Positions 16,010 to 25,435 of a stretch of DNA of 64,000 nt are shown here, one piece after another (the stretch's first letter is position 1; every line of letters starts with the position of its first letter). Made by a program: the position numbers and the translations under genes. Source of the stretch: Paracoccus stylophorae (GTDB lineage: Bacteria; Pseudomonadota; Alphaproteobacteria; Rhodobacterales; Rhodobacteraceae); contig NZ_CP067134.1 in assembly GCF_028553765.1 (NCBI RefSeq), positions 3,019,001-3,083,000 on the forward strand, given 5' to 3'. Under the pieces are notes generated by a model, which saw nothing but the letters and a program-made list of their open reading frames with translations, had not been told where the DNA came from and did not search any database.

Positions 16010-17386
16010 TCAGAAAAAGTCGATCGAGACCTGCAGAAGGCGTTCGACCTCCGGCACGTCTGGGGTCAGGGCGAAGATCAGCACCAGATCGCCTTCCTCG
16101 ATCCGCGTGTCCGAGGACGGCTTGATGATCCGGTCGCCCTTCTGGACCGCGCCGATCAGCACGCCTTCGGGAAATTCGATGTCGCGGATCGCGCGGCCGG
16201 ACATGGGCGAGGTGGACAGCACCTGCGCCTCCATCACCTCGGCCTCGGCGTCGCCGATGGAATAGATGTCGCGCACGCGGCCGTGGCGGATATGGCGCAG
16301 GATGGTCGAGACGGTGGTGGCGCGCGGATTGATATAGGCGTCGATGTCCAGCGCCCCCATCAGCGGCACCAGCGTCGGATCGTTGATCAGCGAGATGACC
16401 ATCTTCGCGCCCGCCTGCTTGGCGCGCACCGCCGCCAGGATGTTGGTCTTGTCGTCGTCGGTCACCGCCAGCACGGCGTCGGCGGTGGGCACCGCCGCCT
16501 CTTCCAGCAACTCGGCCGACAGGCCGTCGCCGTTCAGCACGATGGTCCGTTCCAGCCGGTCGGCGGCGAATTCGGCCCGCGCGCGACCCTTTTCTATCAG
16601 CTTGGCGCGGATGCGGTCCACCCGCGCCTCCAGCGCCCGCGCGACGGCAAGACCCACATTGCCCGCGCCGATGACGACCACCCGTTCCTGTTTCTGCGGC
16701 GGCTTGCCGAAGATTTCCAGCGTGCGGTTCACGTCGTCGATATGGGTGAAGATATAGACCTGATCGCCCGCGAACAGCTGATCGCCCGGGTCGGGCGCGA
16801 ACAGCCTGCCGTCGCGGCGCACCCCGGTCACGATGGCCCGCAGGCTCGAGAAGATCTCGTTCAACTGGCGCAGCGGCGTGTTCAGCGCCGGACAATCATC
16901 CTCCAGCACGATCCCCAGAAGCTGGATCTTGCCGTTCAGGAATGTCTCGACATCGAAGGTCGAGGGCGCGGACAGGCGTTGCAGCGCGGCCTTGGCGACC
17001 TCGCGTTCGGGGCTGATCACCACGTCGATGGGCAGGTGGTCGGTGCGGTAGAGATCGGAATAGATCGCGTCCAGATAGGCGCTGCTGCGCAGGCGCGCGA
17101 TCTTGCGCGGGACCTGGAACACGGAATGGGCGACCTGACAGGTGACCATGTTCACCTCGTCCGAATGGGTGGCCGCGATGATCAGATCGGCGTCGCGCGC
17201 CCCGGCCCGGTCCAGAACGTCGGGATGGCTGGCAAAGCCGGTCACGCCCTGCACGTCCAGCGCATCGGTCGCGCGGCGGATCAGTTCGCCGTTATTGTCG
17301 ATCACGGTGACATCGTTGCGTTCGCCCGACAGATGCCGCGCGATCTGCCAGCCGACCTGCCCTGCCCCGCAGATGATGATCTTCAT
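16010..17386 (-). CDS. trkA: Trk potassium transporter regulatory protein TrkA
   Basis: The 458-residue protein has two RCK units: MKIIICGAGQVGWQIARHL at the N-terminus and VVVIGAGNVGLAVARAL at about residues 234-250, each followed by a TrkA-C domain. It binds NAD(H) and adenine nucleotides and gates TrkH. The start at 17386 gives the family's normal N-terminus; the longer frame adds nine atypical residues. A 521-bp stretch separates it from ntrX upstream. Confidence 0.95.
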   Translation of the reverse strand: MKIIICGAGQVGWQIARHLSGERNDVTVIDNNGELIRRATDALDVQGVTGFASHPDVLDRAGARDADLIIAATHSDEVNMVTCQVAHSVFQVPRKIARLRSSAYLDAIYSDLYRTDHLPIDVVISPEREVAKAALQRLSAPSTFDVETFLNGKIQLLGIVLEDDCPALNTPLRQLNEIFSSLRAIVTGVRRDGRLFAPDPGDQLFAGDQVYIFTHIDDVNRTLEIFGKPPQKQERVVVIGAGNVGLAVARALEARVDRIRAKLIEKGRARAEFAADRLERTIVLNGDGLSAELLEEAAVPTADAVLAVTDDDKTNILAAVRAKQAGAKMVISLINDPTLVPLMGALDIDAYINPRATTVSTILRHIRHGRVRDIYSIGDAEAEVMEAQVLSTSPMSGRAIRDIEFPEGVLIGAVQKGDRIIKPSSDTRIEEGDLVLIFALTPDVPEVERLLQVSIDFF

Positions 17387-17907
17387 CCCAGTCCCCGTTC
17401 CCGCGCGGCGCACCGCCCTGATCTTTGCCTATGCCGCACACAGCCAGCGCGCAACCGTCTTGCGAAACGCGGCCCGCAAGTCCGGTGCCGCGACCGGGTC
17501 GGGCCGCAACCCTGAATTGCGATCCAGCCGCCGCCGCACTTGAAAAGAGAGCGGAAATCGGGTAGTTTAAATCCTTCGATCCTGAAGATTGCGGATGGCG
17601 CATCCACGGCGCGCGGGTCGGGCTGTTGCCGTCTGCCACCCGCAGGATCGGGCACGGGGCCTTGGGAAAAAGGCTCGTGAATCGGACCAGATGACACAAC
17701 GCACGGAGATGGAGAATGCAGAAGGTGTTCGGCCGCGGTTTCCGTCTGCGTCCGTCGTCCGGCGCCTTGCCGCATCGTGTTTGTTCCCCCGAACGCCGTC
17801 ACCCGTCAGGCTGATCCGGGCGCGGTCGGCGGTGCTGGCTGGCAGCGCATCGCCGACCTCGTTTCACGTCGCGACCGGACGGCGTACGCCAGCACCGATA
17901 CCGCGAT
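17387..17907. other. Long spacer between ntrX and trkA
   Basis: This is the longest gene-poor stretch of the window. Frames present on either strand (for example the minus-strand one at 17383-17802) have Arg/Pro/Gly-rich, non-protein-like translations, and the one plus-strand frame with an ATG at 17716 is only 32 codons. An AT-rich patch around 17560-17590 is the only compositional oddity and could hold the trkA promoter. I see no RNA gene. Confidence 0.55.
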
Positions 17908-19299
17908 CTATTTGCCGGCCAGCATCTCTTCCTCGTTGCGCATCCCGCCCACCACGCCAAGCGATTTCAGCTTGCGGTGCAGGGCGCTGCGCTCCATCCC
18001 CACGAATTGCGCGGTGCGGCTGATATTGCCGCCGAACCGGTTGATCTGGGCCAGCAGATATTCGCGTTCGAACATCTCACGCGCCTCGCGCAGCGCCATG
18101 GCGGTGATCTGCGGCCCCAGGCTCAGCGCGTCGCTGTTGTCGGGCGTGGCCCCCTGCGGCTCCAGCTCGGATGGCTGGATCGGGCCGCTTTCCTCGGTCA
18201 GGATCAGCACGCGCTCGATCACGTTGCGCAGCTGCCGGATATTGCCCGGCCAGCGCATCGACTGCAACGCGGCCACGGTTTCCTCGGGCAATTCGCGCGC
18301 GGGCAAGCCCTGCGTGCGGTTGAACTGCTCGATGAAGCTGCGCGCCAGCAGGGCGATGTCGTCGCGCCGGTCGGCCAGCGACGGCACCGCCACGGGCACC
18401 ACGTTCAGCCGGTCATACAGCTCCTGCCGGAACCGCCCCGCCGCGATTTCGGCCGGCAGATCGCGGTTGGTGGACGAGATCACGCGCAGATCGACGCGCA
18501 CCCGGTCCGATCCGCCCGCCCGCATGAACTGCTGCTCGGTCAGGACGCGCAGGATCTTGGGCTGGGTCCCAAGCGGCATGTCGCCCACCTCGTCGAAATA
18601 GATGACGCCGCCATGCGCCTGTTCCAGCAGGCCCGGCTCGATCCCGCGTTCCGGGCTCTCGCGGCCGAACAGCACCTCTTCCATGCGTTCGGGTTCGATA
18701 CTGGCGCAGGGAACGGTGACAAACGCCGCGCCTGCCCGCGGGCTTTGGGCGTGGACATAGCGCGCGGCCAGTTCCTTGCCCGCCCCCGGCTCGCCCGACA
18801 GCATCACCCGTCCGTTCGACTTGGCGACCTTGTCCAGATTGTCGCGCAGACGCTTGAACGCCGCCGACTGGCCCAGCATCTCGGTCGCGCGGTCGCCGCC
18901 CCGGCGCAGGCTGCTGTTCTCGCGCCGCAGCCGGCTGGTTTCCATCGCCCGGTTCACCACCACCATCAGCTGGTCGATGTTGAACGGTTTTTCGATGAAG
19001 TCATAGGCGCCCTGCCGGATCGCGGCGACCGCGATCTCGATATTGCCGTGACCCGAGATGATGATGACCGGCACATCGGGGTTGTTGCGCTTGACCTGCT
19101 TGAGGATGTCGATCCCGTCCATCCGGCTGTCCTTCAGCCAGATATCCAGCACCATCAGCGCCGGTTCCTGTTCGTTCAGCGCGTTCACCGCCTCGTCGGA
19201 ATTGGCGGCCAGCCGCACCTCGAACCCCTCGTCCTTCAGGATGTCCGCGATCAGTTCGCGGATATCCCGTTCGTCGTCGACGATCAGAATGTCGCTCAT
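17908..19299 (-). CDS. ntrX: Nitrogen assimilation response regulator NtrX
   Basis: The 463-residue protein has a receiver domain (phospho-acceptor D52 in MVLDIWLKD), an AAA+ domain with Walker A GEPGAGKE (169-176) and Walker B VIYFDEVGD (232-240), and a Fis-type DNA-binding end (ISRTAQFVGMERSALHRKL). The sigma-54-contacting GAFTGA loop expected after LFG at residue 212 is absent: the sequence goes LFGRESPERGIEPGLLEQ. It should therefore not work as a classical sigma-54 activator. The start overlaps the end of ntrY by 4 bp (ATGA). It is the partner of the membrane kinase NtrY and links nitrogen and redox signals to gene control. Confidence 0.95.
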   Translation of the reverse strand: MSDILIVDDERDIRELIADILKDEGFEVRLAANSDEAVNALNEQEPALMVLDIWLKDSRMDGIDILKQVKRNNPDVPVIIISGHGNIEIAVAAIRQGAYDFIEKPFNIDQLMVVVNRAMETSRLRRENSSLRRGGDRATEMLGQSAAFKRLRDNLDKVAKSNGRVMLSGEPGAGKELAARYVHAQSPRAGAAFVTVPCASIEPERMEEVLFGRESPERGIEPGLLEQAHGGVIYFDEVGDMPLGTQPKILRVLTEQQFMRAGGSDRVRVDLRVISSTNRDLPAEIAAGRFRQELYDRLNVVPVAVPSLADRRDDIALLARSFIEQFNRTQGLPARELPEETVAALQSMRWPGNIRQLRNVIERVLILTEESGPIQPSELEPQGATPDNSDALSLGPQITAMALREAREMFEREYLLAQINRFGGNISRTAQFVGMERSALHRKLKSLGVVGGMRNEEEMLAGK

Positions 19300-21560
19300 A
19301 TCGTTCCCGCCTCGTCCTTGTCATGCCTGTTTCTGGGTTGTGCGCCGCGCACCGGGTGACGTTCGCGCGGCAATCGGATCTCGGCCATGGCGCCATCGCG
19401 GCCGGGCGCATCGGTCAGCGCCAGGCTGCCGCCATGTTCCTCGACGATCTTCTTCACGATCGGCAGCCCCAGCCCGGTGCCCTGCGGCTTCAGCGTCACA
19501 TAGGGCTCGAACAGCCGGGCGCGATCGCCGGGCAGGCCGGGGCCGTTATCGGTGATGCGGATGGTGACGCTGTCGGGACCCGCGCTCATCGTCACCTCGA
19601 CCCGCGGGGCCCAGCCGTCCGCCGCGTCGGCGGCGCGTTCCTCGACCGCCTCGCCCGCGTTCTTCAGCAGGTTGGTCAGCGCCTGGCGCAGCATGCCCGC
19701 GTCGCAATCCACGATCACCGGCCGATCGGGAATGTCCTCGACCAGCGCGCCCTGCAGCGCGTCGCGTTGCAGCAGCACCGTCTCGCGCAGCAGCGCGGCC
19801 AGATCGGTCTCGACCCGGTCGGGTTCGGGCATCCGGGCAAAGCGGCTGAATTCGTCCACGATCCGGCGCAGATCGCCGGTCTGGCGGATGATCACGTCGA
19901 CATACTGATCCAGCGACACCTTGTCCTCGGGTCCGGCCAGCGGCCCGAACTTGCGCCGCAGCCGTTCCGCCGACAGCTGGATCGGCGTCAGCGGGTTCTT
20001 GATCTCGTGCGCGACGCGGCGGGCGACGTCGCCCCACGCCGCCATGCGCTGCGCGCTGACCAGCTCGGTCACGTCGTCGAAGGCCACGACATAGCCTTCC
20101 AGCCCGCCATCGGTGCCGCGCCGCACCGCCATCCGCACCAGCAGGCTTTCGATCCGCCCGTCGCGCGCCAGCCGCACCTCGTCCTGGATCGTCTCGGCGA
20201 CCGAGGCCGACAGCCGCGCAAACAGCGGCGCGAATTCGGGCACCGCCTCGGACAGCAGCGCGTCGATATCGCGCATCGGGTCCAGCCCCAGAAGCCGCGT
20301 GGCCGAGCGGTTGACGAAATCGATCTCGCCCGCCGCATCGAGGCCGATCACGCCTGAGGTGACCGAACTCAGCACATTGTCGAACAGGCGGCGCTGTTCG
20401 TCGCTGGCGCGATAGCTTTCGACCAGCTCCTCGCGCTGCGTCTTCAACTGCCGGGTCATGCGGTTGAAGCTTTCGCCAAGGGTCTGGATCTCGTCGCCGG
20501 TATCGGGTTCGGGCACCTGCACGTCCAGATTGCCGCGTCCGACCTGTTCGCTGGCCACGGCCAGCGCGCCGATGGGCCGCGACAGGCGGCTGGCGAACCA
20601 CAGCCCCAGCCACACCGCCGCCGCGACCAGCAACAGCGCAAAGCCCAGATAGACCAGCGAGAATTCGAACAGCACCTGCCCGCGCGTTTCCTCAAGCTGG
20701 CGGTAATCGCCGACGGTGGCGCGGGTCTCGTCCAGCAGACCCAGAAGATCGCCGTCCACATCGCGTGTGACGTAAAGGAACCGGTCGGCCAGCGGCGGCA
20801 GCGGGACCAGGGCGCGGAACTCGTTGTTCTGCCAGTCCTCGATCAGGACCAGCCCCTCGGTCAGCGCCCGATCCAGCTGCTCGCCGGTCGGCGCCTCGTA
20901 CCAGAACAGATAGCTTCGTTCGCCGCGCGCGCGGATCTCGCCCGCGCCGTTGACGATATAGGCCTCGCGCAGGCCGCGCTGGATCAGGGCCTGCCCCTGC
21001 ACCAGCAACTGCCGCATCTCGCCGTCGTCGATCATCGGGTTGCTGCGGCCCGCCTGCGTCAGCACCCCGGCCAGCGCGCGCGCATCCTCGGTCAGGTCGC
21101 GGCGATGTTCCTCCTGATAGGCTTCGGCCGCCGCCTGCGAGGTGGTGACGACCTGCTGGACCCGGTCCGAGAACCATCCCTCAAGCCCGATATTGACCAG
21201 CAGCCCCGCGAACAGCGCCACCAGCACCGTCGGCACCAGCGCCAGCCCCGCAAACACCGCGACCAGCCGCGAATGCAGCCGCGATCCCGCAGCCGAGGCC
21301 CGCCGCGCCGAGATCAGGCGCGCCATGCGGGCCACCACAAGGCCGATCAGGCAGATCAGATACAAAAGATCCAGCAGCAGGATGAAGCGCAGCACGCGGC
21401 TTTCGACGCCGTGGCTCAGCGGCCCCAGCACGGTCATGGTCGCGACCGCCAGCAGCCCGCCGACCAGCAGGACGCCCCAGCTGAGAACGCCGCGCCACTG
21501 ACGCGGAATCCTGATCCGTGCCAGCCTGTCCCAGCTCAGCCCTGATGCGGACTCTGCCAT
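19296..21560 (-). CDS. ntrY: Membrane sensor histidine kinase NtrY
   Basis: A 754-residue kinase with several N-terminal membrane segments, a periplasmic or extracytoplasmic loop, a HAMP domain (near SRPIGALAVASEQVGRGN), a PAS domain, the H-box VAHEIKNPLTPIQLSAERL and a C-terminal ATPase with DNGPGLP and GTGLGLPIVKKI. It phosphorylates NtrX. It lies 75 bp after ntrC and overlaps ntrX. Confidence 0.95.
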   Translation of the reverse strand: MAESASGLSWDRLARIRIPRQWRGVLSWGVLLVGGLLAVATMTVLGPLSHGVESRVLRFILLLDLLYLICLIGLVVARMARLISARRASAAGSRLHSRLVAVFAGLALVPTVLVALFAGLLVNIGLEGWFSDRVQQVVTTSQAAAEAYQEEHRRDLTEDARALAGVLTQAGRSNPMIDDGEMRQLLVQGQALIQRGLREAYIVNGAGEIRARGERSYLFWYEAPTGEQLDRALTEGLVLIEDWQNNEFRALVPLPPLADRFLYVTRDVDGDLLGLLDETRATVGDYRQLEETRGQVLFEFSLVYLGFALLLVAAAVWLGLWFASRLSRPIGALAVASEQVGRGNLDVQVPEPDTGDEIQTLGESFNRMTRQLKTQREELVESYRASDEQRRLFDNVLSSVTSGVIGLDAAGEIDFVNRSATRLLGLDPMRDIDALLSEAVPEFAPLFARLSASVAETIQDEVRLARDGRIESLLVRMAVRRGTDGGLEGYVVAFDDVTELVSAQRMAAWGDVARRVAHEIKNPLTPIQLSAERLRRKFGPLAGPEDKVSLDQYVDVIIRQTGDLRRIVDEFSRFARMPEPDRVETDLAALLRETVLLQRDALQGALVEDIPDRPVIVDCDAGMLRQALTNLLKNAGEAVEERAADAADGWAPRVEVTMSAGPDSVTIRITDNGPGLPGDRARLFEPYVTLKPQGTGLGLPIVKKIVEEHGGSLALTDAPGRDGAMAEIRLPRERHPVRGAQPRNRHDKDEAGTI

Positions 21561-21635
21561 GTCCCCCCACTCGCCGTCTTGCGCGGCTTTGCCTGTTGCA
21601 GCTCCGTGACTCTGGCGCTGCCACCTGTGGCGGTT

Positions 21636-23072
21636 TTACATCAGTTTGCGGCGCCGTGTCACCTCGATATTCAGCTCGGTCAGCTTCTTGCGCAAAGTAT
21701 TGCGGTTTATTCCCAACAGATCGGCGCAACGCAGCTGATTTCCGCCGGTCGCATCCAGCGCGATCTGCAACAGCGGGCGTTCGATCTCGCGCAGGATTCG
21801 CTGATACAGGCCGGGCGGCGGCAATTCGTCGCCATGCAGATCGAAATAGCGTTGCAGATGCGCCTCGACCGAATCCGACAGCCTGGCATTGCCCGGCGGC
21901 AGCGTCGCGCCCCATCCGGCGGATGCGGCGGCCCCGTCGCCCGCGGCAATCGCCGGCGGGTGCGGCGCCGATGTCTGGCTCAGCGTCTCGCGCATCTCGG
22001 CGCCGGTGACGGTCGCGCCGGTCGAGGTCAGCGCCAGCCTGCGCATGATGTTTTCCAGCTCGCGCACGTTTCCCGGCAGCGGATGCGCCCGCAGCAGCGC
22101 CGCCGCCTCGTCGGACAGGCGGCGTTCGGGCAGACCCTGCGCCGCCGCGCGGCCCAGCAGGTGATCGGCCAGCGGCAGGATGTCGTCGACACGCGCGCGC
22201 AGCGGCGGCACCGCGATGGTCACCCCGGCCAGCCGGTAATAGAGGTCCGAGCGGAGATAGCCGGCGGCGACATCGGCCTGCGGATCGGGGCCGCAGGTGG
22301 TCACGATGCGCGGCGCGCCCGGCTGGTCAGGTCCGGCTTCCAGCGATTCGATCAGACCGATCAGCCGCGCCTGCGCCGCAGGCTCGAACCCGGCCGGGTT
22401 CTCGATCACGATGGTTCCGCCCTGCGCCGCGTCCGCCGCGCGCGCGATCGCCCCGGCACCGGCATCGGCGGCAGTCAGGACCGCCATGCCGCGATCTCGG
22501 CGGTCCGACAGGTCGTGAAAGGACCGCGCGATGGTGCTTTTGCCGACGCCCGGCTCGCCCGCGATCAGCACCGGCAGATCGGCGTTCAGCACCCGCGCGA
22601 CCATGCGAAACAGCGCCTGCATCGCCGGCGCCCGCCCGATCAGCGGCATGTCGCGGTCGGCGCCCCGGCCCAGCGTCGCGGGCGCGGGATCGGTCGCCGG
22701 TCTGCGCGGCCGGCTGGACAGCGCCGCGCGCGCCTTGGCCATCAGTTCGGGCAGATCGAAGGGCTTGGGCAGATATTCGAACGCCTCGGCCTCGGTCGCG
22801 CGGATTGCGGTGACGATGGTGTTCTGGGCCGAAATCACGATCACCGGCAGATCGGGCCTTGCCTGACGGATCGCGGGGATTCGGTCGATGCCGTTGCCGT
22901 CGGGCATCATCACGTCGGTGATGACCAGATCGCCGCGCCCCTCCTCGACCCATTTCGACAACTGCCCCAGGCTGCCGGTGGCGTGGACCCGGCAGCCCGC
23001 GCGGGTCAGCGCCTGCGTCAGCACCGTGCGGATGGTGCGGTCGTCGTCGGCGATCAGAACGGTTCCGTCCAT
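21636..23072 (-). CDS. ntrC: Nitrogen regulation response regulator NtrC (GAFTGA-less type)
   Basis: The 478-residue protein has a receiver domain (D53 in [10 protein letters not shown]), a degraded AAA+ domain and a Fis-type helix-turn-helix ([22 protein letters not shown]). Walker A is intact (AGEPGVGKS, about 171-179), but the GAFTGA loop is missing and the Walker B position reads IVIENPAG where DE is expected. This matches the Rhodobacter type of NtrC, known to activate the housekeeping RNA polymerase rather than sigma-54 holoenzyme. It follows ntrB by 12 bp. Confidence 0.93.
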   Translation of the reverse strand: MDGTVLIADDDRTIRTVLTQALTRAGCRVHATGSLGQLSKWVEEGRGDLVITDVMMPDGNGIDRIPAIRQARPDLPVIVISAQNTIVTAIRATEAEAFEYLPKPFDLPELMAKARAALSSRPRRPATDPAPATLGRGADRDMPLIGRAPAMQALFRMVARVLNADLPVLIAGEPGVGKSTIARSFHDLSDRRDRGMAVLTAADAGAGAIARAADAAQGGTIVIENPAGFEPAAQARLIGLIESLEAGPDQPGAPRIVTTCGPDPQADVAAGYLRSDLYYRLAGVTIAVPPLRARVDDILPLADHLLGRAAAQGLPERRLSDEAAALLRAHPLPGNVRELENIMRRLALTSTGATVTGAEMRETLSQTSAPHPPAIAAGDGAAASAGWGATLPPGNARLSDSVEAHLQRYFDLHGDELPPPGLYQRILREIERPLLQIALDATGGNQLRCADLLGINRNTLRKKLTELNIEVTRRRKLM

Positions 23073-23084
23073 GGCGTCAGGTCC

Positions 23085-24206
23085 TCATGCCTTGGGCAGC
23101 GAAATGCGAAAGCGCGTGCAGCCGGGGCGCGAGTTCACCCGGATCAGCGCGCGGTGATCGGTGACGATCTTGCCGACCAGCGCCAGTCCCAGCCCGGTCC
23201 CGTTCTCGCGCCCCGACACGAACGGCTCGAAGATCTGGTCGGCGATGGCCGCGGGCAGGCCCGGCCCGTTATCCTCGACCACGATCTGCAAGGGCAGCGG
23301 GCGTCCGGCGGGATCGTCCGCATCGGGCGGCAGGCGCAGGGCGTGGTCGTAAAAGCTGTGCAGCCGGATCGTCGGCCGGTCGGTGGCCGCCAGCGCCTCG
23401 GCGGCATTCTTCACCAGGTTCAGGCAGACCTGCGTCAACTGGTCGGCATCGGCCAGCGCCGGCGGCAGCGAGGGATCGTAATCCGCCAGCAGCGCGATCC
23501 GGCGCGCGAACCCGGCCTTTGCCAGCCGGCGCACGTTTTCCAGCACGTCATGGACATTCACCGCCGCCAGATGCGGCGGCGAGGTGTCGCCGAACCGTTC
23601 CACCTGATCCAGCAGCGACACGATCCGGCGCGTCTCGCCGACGATCATGTCGGCCATCTCGCGATCCTCGGGCGCGGCATTCATGCCCAGGATCTGCGCC
23701 GCGCCGCGGATTCCGGCCAGCGGGTTCCTGATCTCGTGGGCCAGCATCTCGGCCATGCCGACGGCGCTGCGCGCGGCGGTGCGCACGGCCCGGTTCTGAT
23801 GCAGCATCCCGGCATCGTCGGCAGCAGGCACCAGCAGCAGCGCGACGGTCCCGCCGCCGCCGCCGGCCGGTCCGGCATGGACGGCGGCGCGCCGCGCGCG
23901 GTGGCCCCCGGCCCGGTCCGCGATCTGGAAACAGATCTCGGCCTGATACAGCGTCTCGCCGGTGCGCATCGCGCGGCCGATCAGATCGCGCAGCGACGGC
24001 CGGATGCGCAGCCGCCCGGCCACCGCCTCGGACTCCAGCGTCCTGCCAAGGGCCGAGTTGCGCGACAGGTTCAGCCACGATTCGGCCGCGTCGTTCATCG
24101 CCGCGATCCGCCCCGTCTCGTCCAGCACCAGGGCCGGCAGCGGCAGCGCGTCCCACCCCGGACCCGGCCGCGCCGGATGAAAGAAGCGGGCGGGCGCCGC
24201 CGTCAT
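23085..24206 (-). CDS. ntrB: Nitrogen regulation histidine kinase/phosphatase NtrB
   Basis: A soluble 373-residue kinase with an N-terminal PAS domain (PALVLDETGRIAAMNDAAE), the H-box MLAHEIRNPLAGIRGAAQIL with H157, the N-box NLVKNAAEAL and G-boxes DNGPGLP and GTGLGLALVGKI. It controls NtrC phosphorylation in response to PII. The ATG at 24206 overlaps the dusB stop (ATGA); the frame continues upstream only as a shadow of dusB. Confidence 0.94.
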   Translation of the reverse strand: MTAAPARFFHPARPGPGWDALPLPALVLDETGRIAAMNDAAESWLNLSRNSALGRTLESEAVAGRLRIRPSLRDLIGRAMRTGETLYQAEICFQIADRAGGHRARRAAVHAGPAGGGGGTVALLLVPAADDAGMLHQNRAVRTAARSAVGMAEMLAHEIRNPLAGIRGAAQILGMNAAPEDREMADMIVGETRRIVSLLDQVERFGDTSPPHLAAVNVHDVLENVRRLAKAGFARRIALLADYDPSLPPALADADQLTQVCLNLVKNAAEALAATDRPTIRLHSFYDHALRLPPDADDPAGRPLPLQIVVEDNGPGLPAAIADQIFEPFVSGRENGTGLGLALVGKIVTDHRALIRVNSRPGCTRFRISLPKA

Positions 24207-25210
24207 GCCGCCAGCCCCGGCGCATCGGCAAAGGCGCTGCGGATCAGCGCGACCGTCGCCGCCGGGCTGTCGGCGCGCAGCATCTCGGCGCGCAGGGGGG
24301 CGTCGTTCGCCTGCGCATACCAGCCCAGATGCTTGCGCGCGACGCGCAGGCCCAGCTCGGCGCCGTAAAAGCCCAGCATGTCGTGGTAATGCTCCTCGAC
24401 CGCATCGGCCAGCTGCGCGCCGCGCGGGACGGCCGGGGCGGGCGTGCCCCACAGGCGATGCGCGATCCCGGCCAGCCGCCACGGCGCACCCTGCGCCCCG
24501 CGTCCGACCATGACCGCATCCGCGCTGGACTGCGCCAGCGCCGCGCGGGCCGAGGCCGCATCGACGACATCGCCATTGGCGACCAGCGGCGGACGGCCGG
24601 GAATCGCCGCGACCCGGGCAATGCGCGACCAGTCGGCCCGGCCCTTGTAGAACTGCGCCCGCGTCCGGCCATGCACGGTCAGCATCCGCACCCCCGCATC
24701 GCGGGCACGCGCCGACAGGTCGGCGGCGTTCAGGCAGGTGTCGTCCCATCCCAGACGCATCTTCAGCGTGACCGGCACCTGCACCGCGCCGACCACCGCG
24801 TCGATCAGGCTCAGCGCGTGGTCCAGATCCCGCATCAGCGCGGCACCCGACAGCCCGCCCGTCACCTTCTTGGCCGGGCAGCCCATGTTGATGTCGATGA
24901 TCGCCGCCCCCATCCCCTGCACGATCCGGGCGGTTTCGGCCATCGCCCCGGCCTCGCGGCCCGCGATCTGCACGCTGACGGGCAGCGCACCCCCGGTCAG
25001 GGCCTTGGCCCGGATCGCCGCGCGGGTCGAGGGGCGCGGCGTCACCATCTCGGATGCGGGCACCATCTCGCTGACCATCAGCCCGGCGCCGTGCCGCGCC
25101 ACCGCCCGCCGGAACGGCAGGTCGGTGATCCCGGCCATGGGCGCCAGAAAGACCGGCGGCCCAAGCCGCGTGTCGCCAAGGATGATCGGGTCCGGCAAAT
25201 GCATCGTCAT
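24203..25210 (-). CDS. dusB: tRNA dihydrouridine synthase DusB (NifR3)
   Basis: The 335-residue flavoenzyme has the Dus FMN-binding start (FLAPMAGITDLPFR), the catalytic Cys in INMGCPAKKV, and KMRLGWDD plus VHGRTRAQFYKG later on. It reduces uridine in the tRNA D-loop. I chose the ATG at 25210, which has GAAGGA just upstream; the longest frame would add 33 atypical residues. As in Rhodobacter capsulatus (nifR3-ntrB-ntrC), it is the promoter-proximal gene of the nitrogen regulation operon. It diverges from sdaA. Confidence 0.94.
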   Translation of the reverse strand: MTMHLPDPIILGDTRLGPPVFLAPMAGITDLPFRRAVARHGAGLMVSEMVPASEMVTPRPSTRAAIRAKALTGGALPVSVQIAGREAGAMAETARIVQGMGAAIIDINMGCPAKKVTGGLSGAALMRDLDHALSLIDAVVGAVQVPVTLKMRLGWDDTCLNAADLSARARDAGVRMLTVHGRTRAQFYKGRADWSRIARVAAIPGRPPLVANGDVVDAASARAALAQSSADAVMVGRGAQGAPWRLAGIAHRLWGTPAPAVPRGAQLADAVEEHYHDMLGFYGAELGLRVARKHLGWYAQANDAPLRAEMLRADSPAATVALIRSAFADAPGLAA

Positions 25211-25435
25211 GTCCTTCGCCCGGCATCGCCCCTGTCGCAAGAATCGCCTCGGGGCGGCGGGTCCGCCTGTCTGCTGCGCGCGGGTCATTGCACAAGATAC
25301 AGGCATCATGCAAATTTATCGGGCAGGCGCGACGCGCGTTTCACCTTGGCTCCATTCCGTGCCAAGGTCGCGTGCGGGCCGGCCGCGCGGGCCGCGCCTT
25401 GCGTCTTTTTCGCCACCTTCCTGCAAGGGTGCCAC

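Noticed and set aside
17383..17802. Minus-strand 139-codon open frame in the ntrX-trkA spacer
   Set aside because: Its translation is Arg/Pro/Gly-rich with no domain pattern, it lacks a ribosome site and it runs into the trkA start; typical of chance frames in high-GC DNA.
25285..25320. Inverted ATTGCA/TGCAAT flanks in the dusB-sdaA divergent region as an operator
   Set aside because: The symmetry is short and imperfect and fits no regulator I can name; NtrC-type CGCC-N9-GGC sites could not be placed with confidence.
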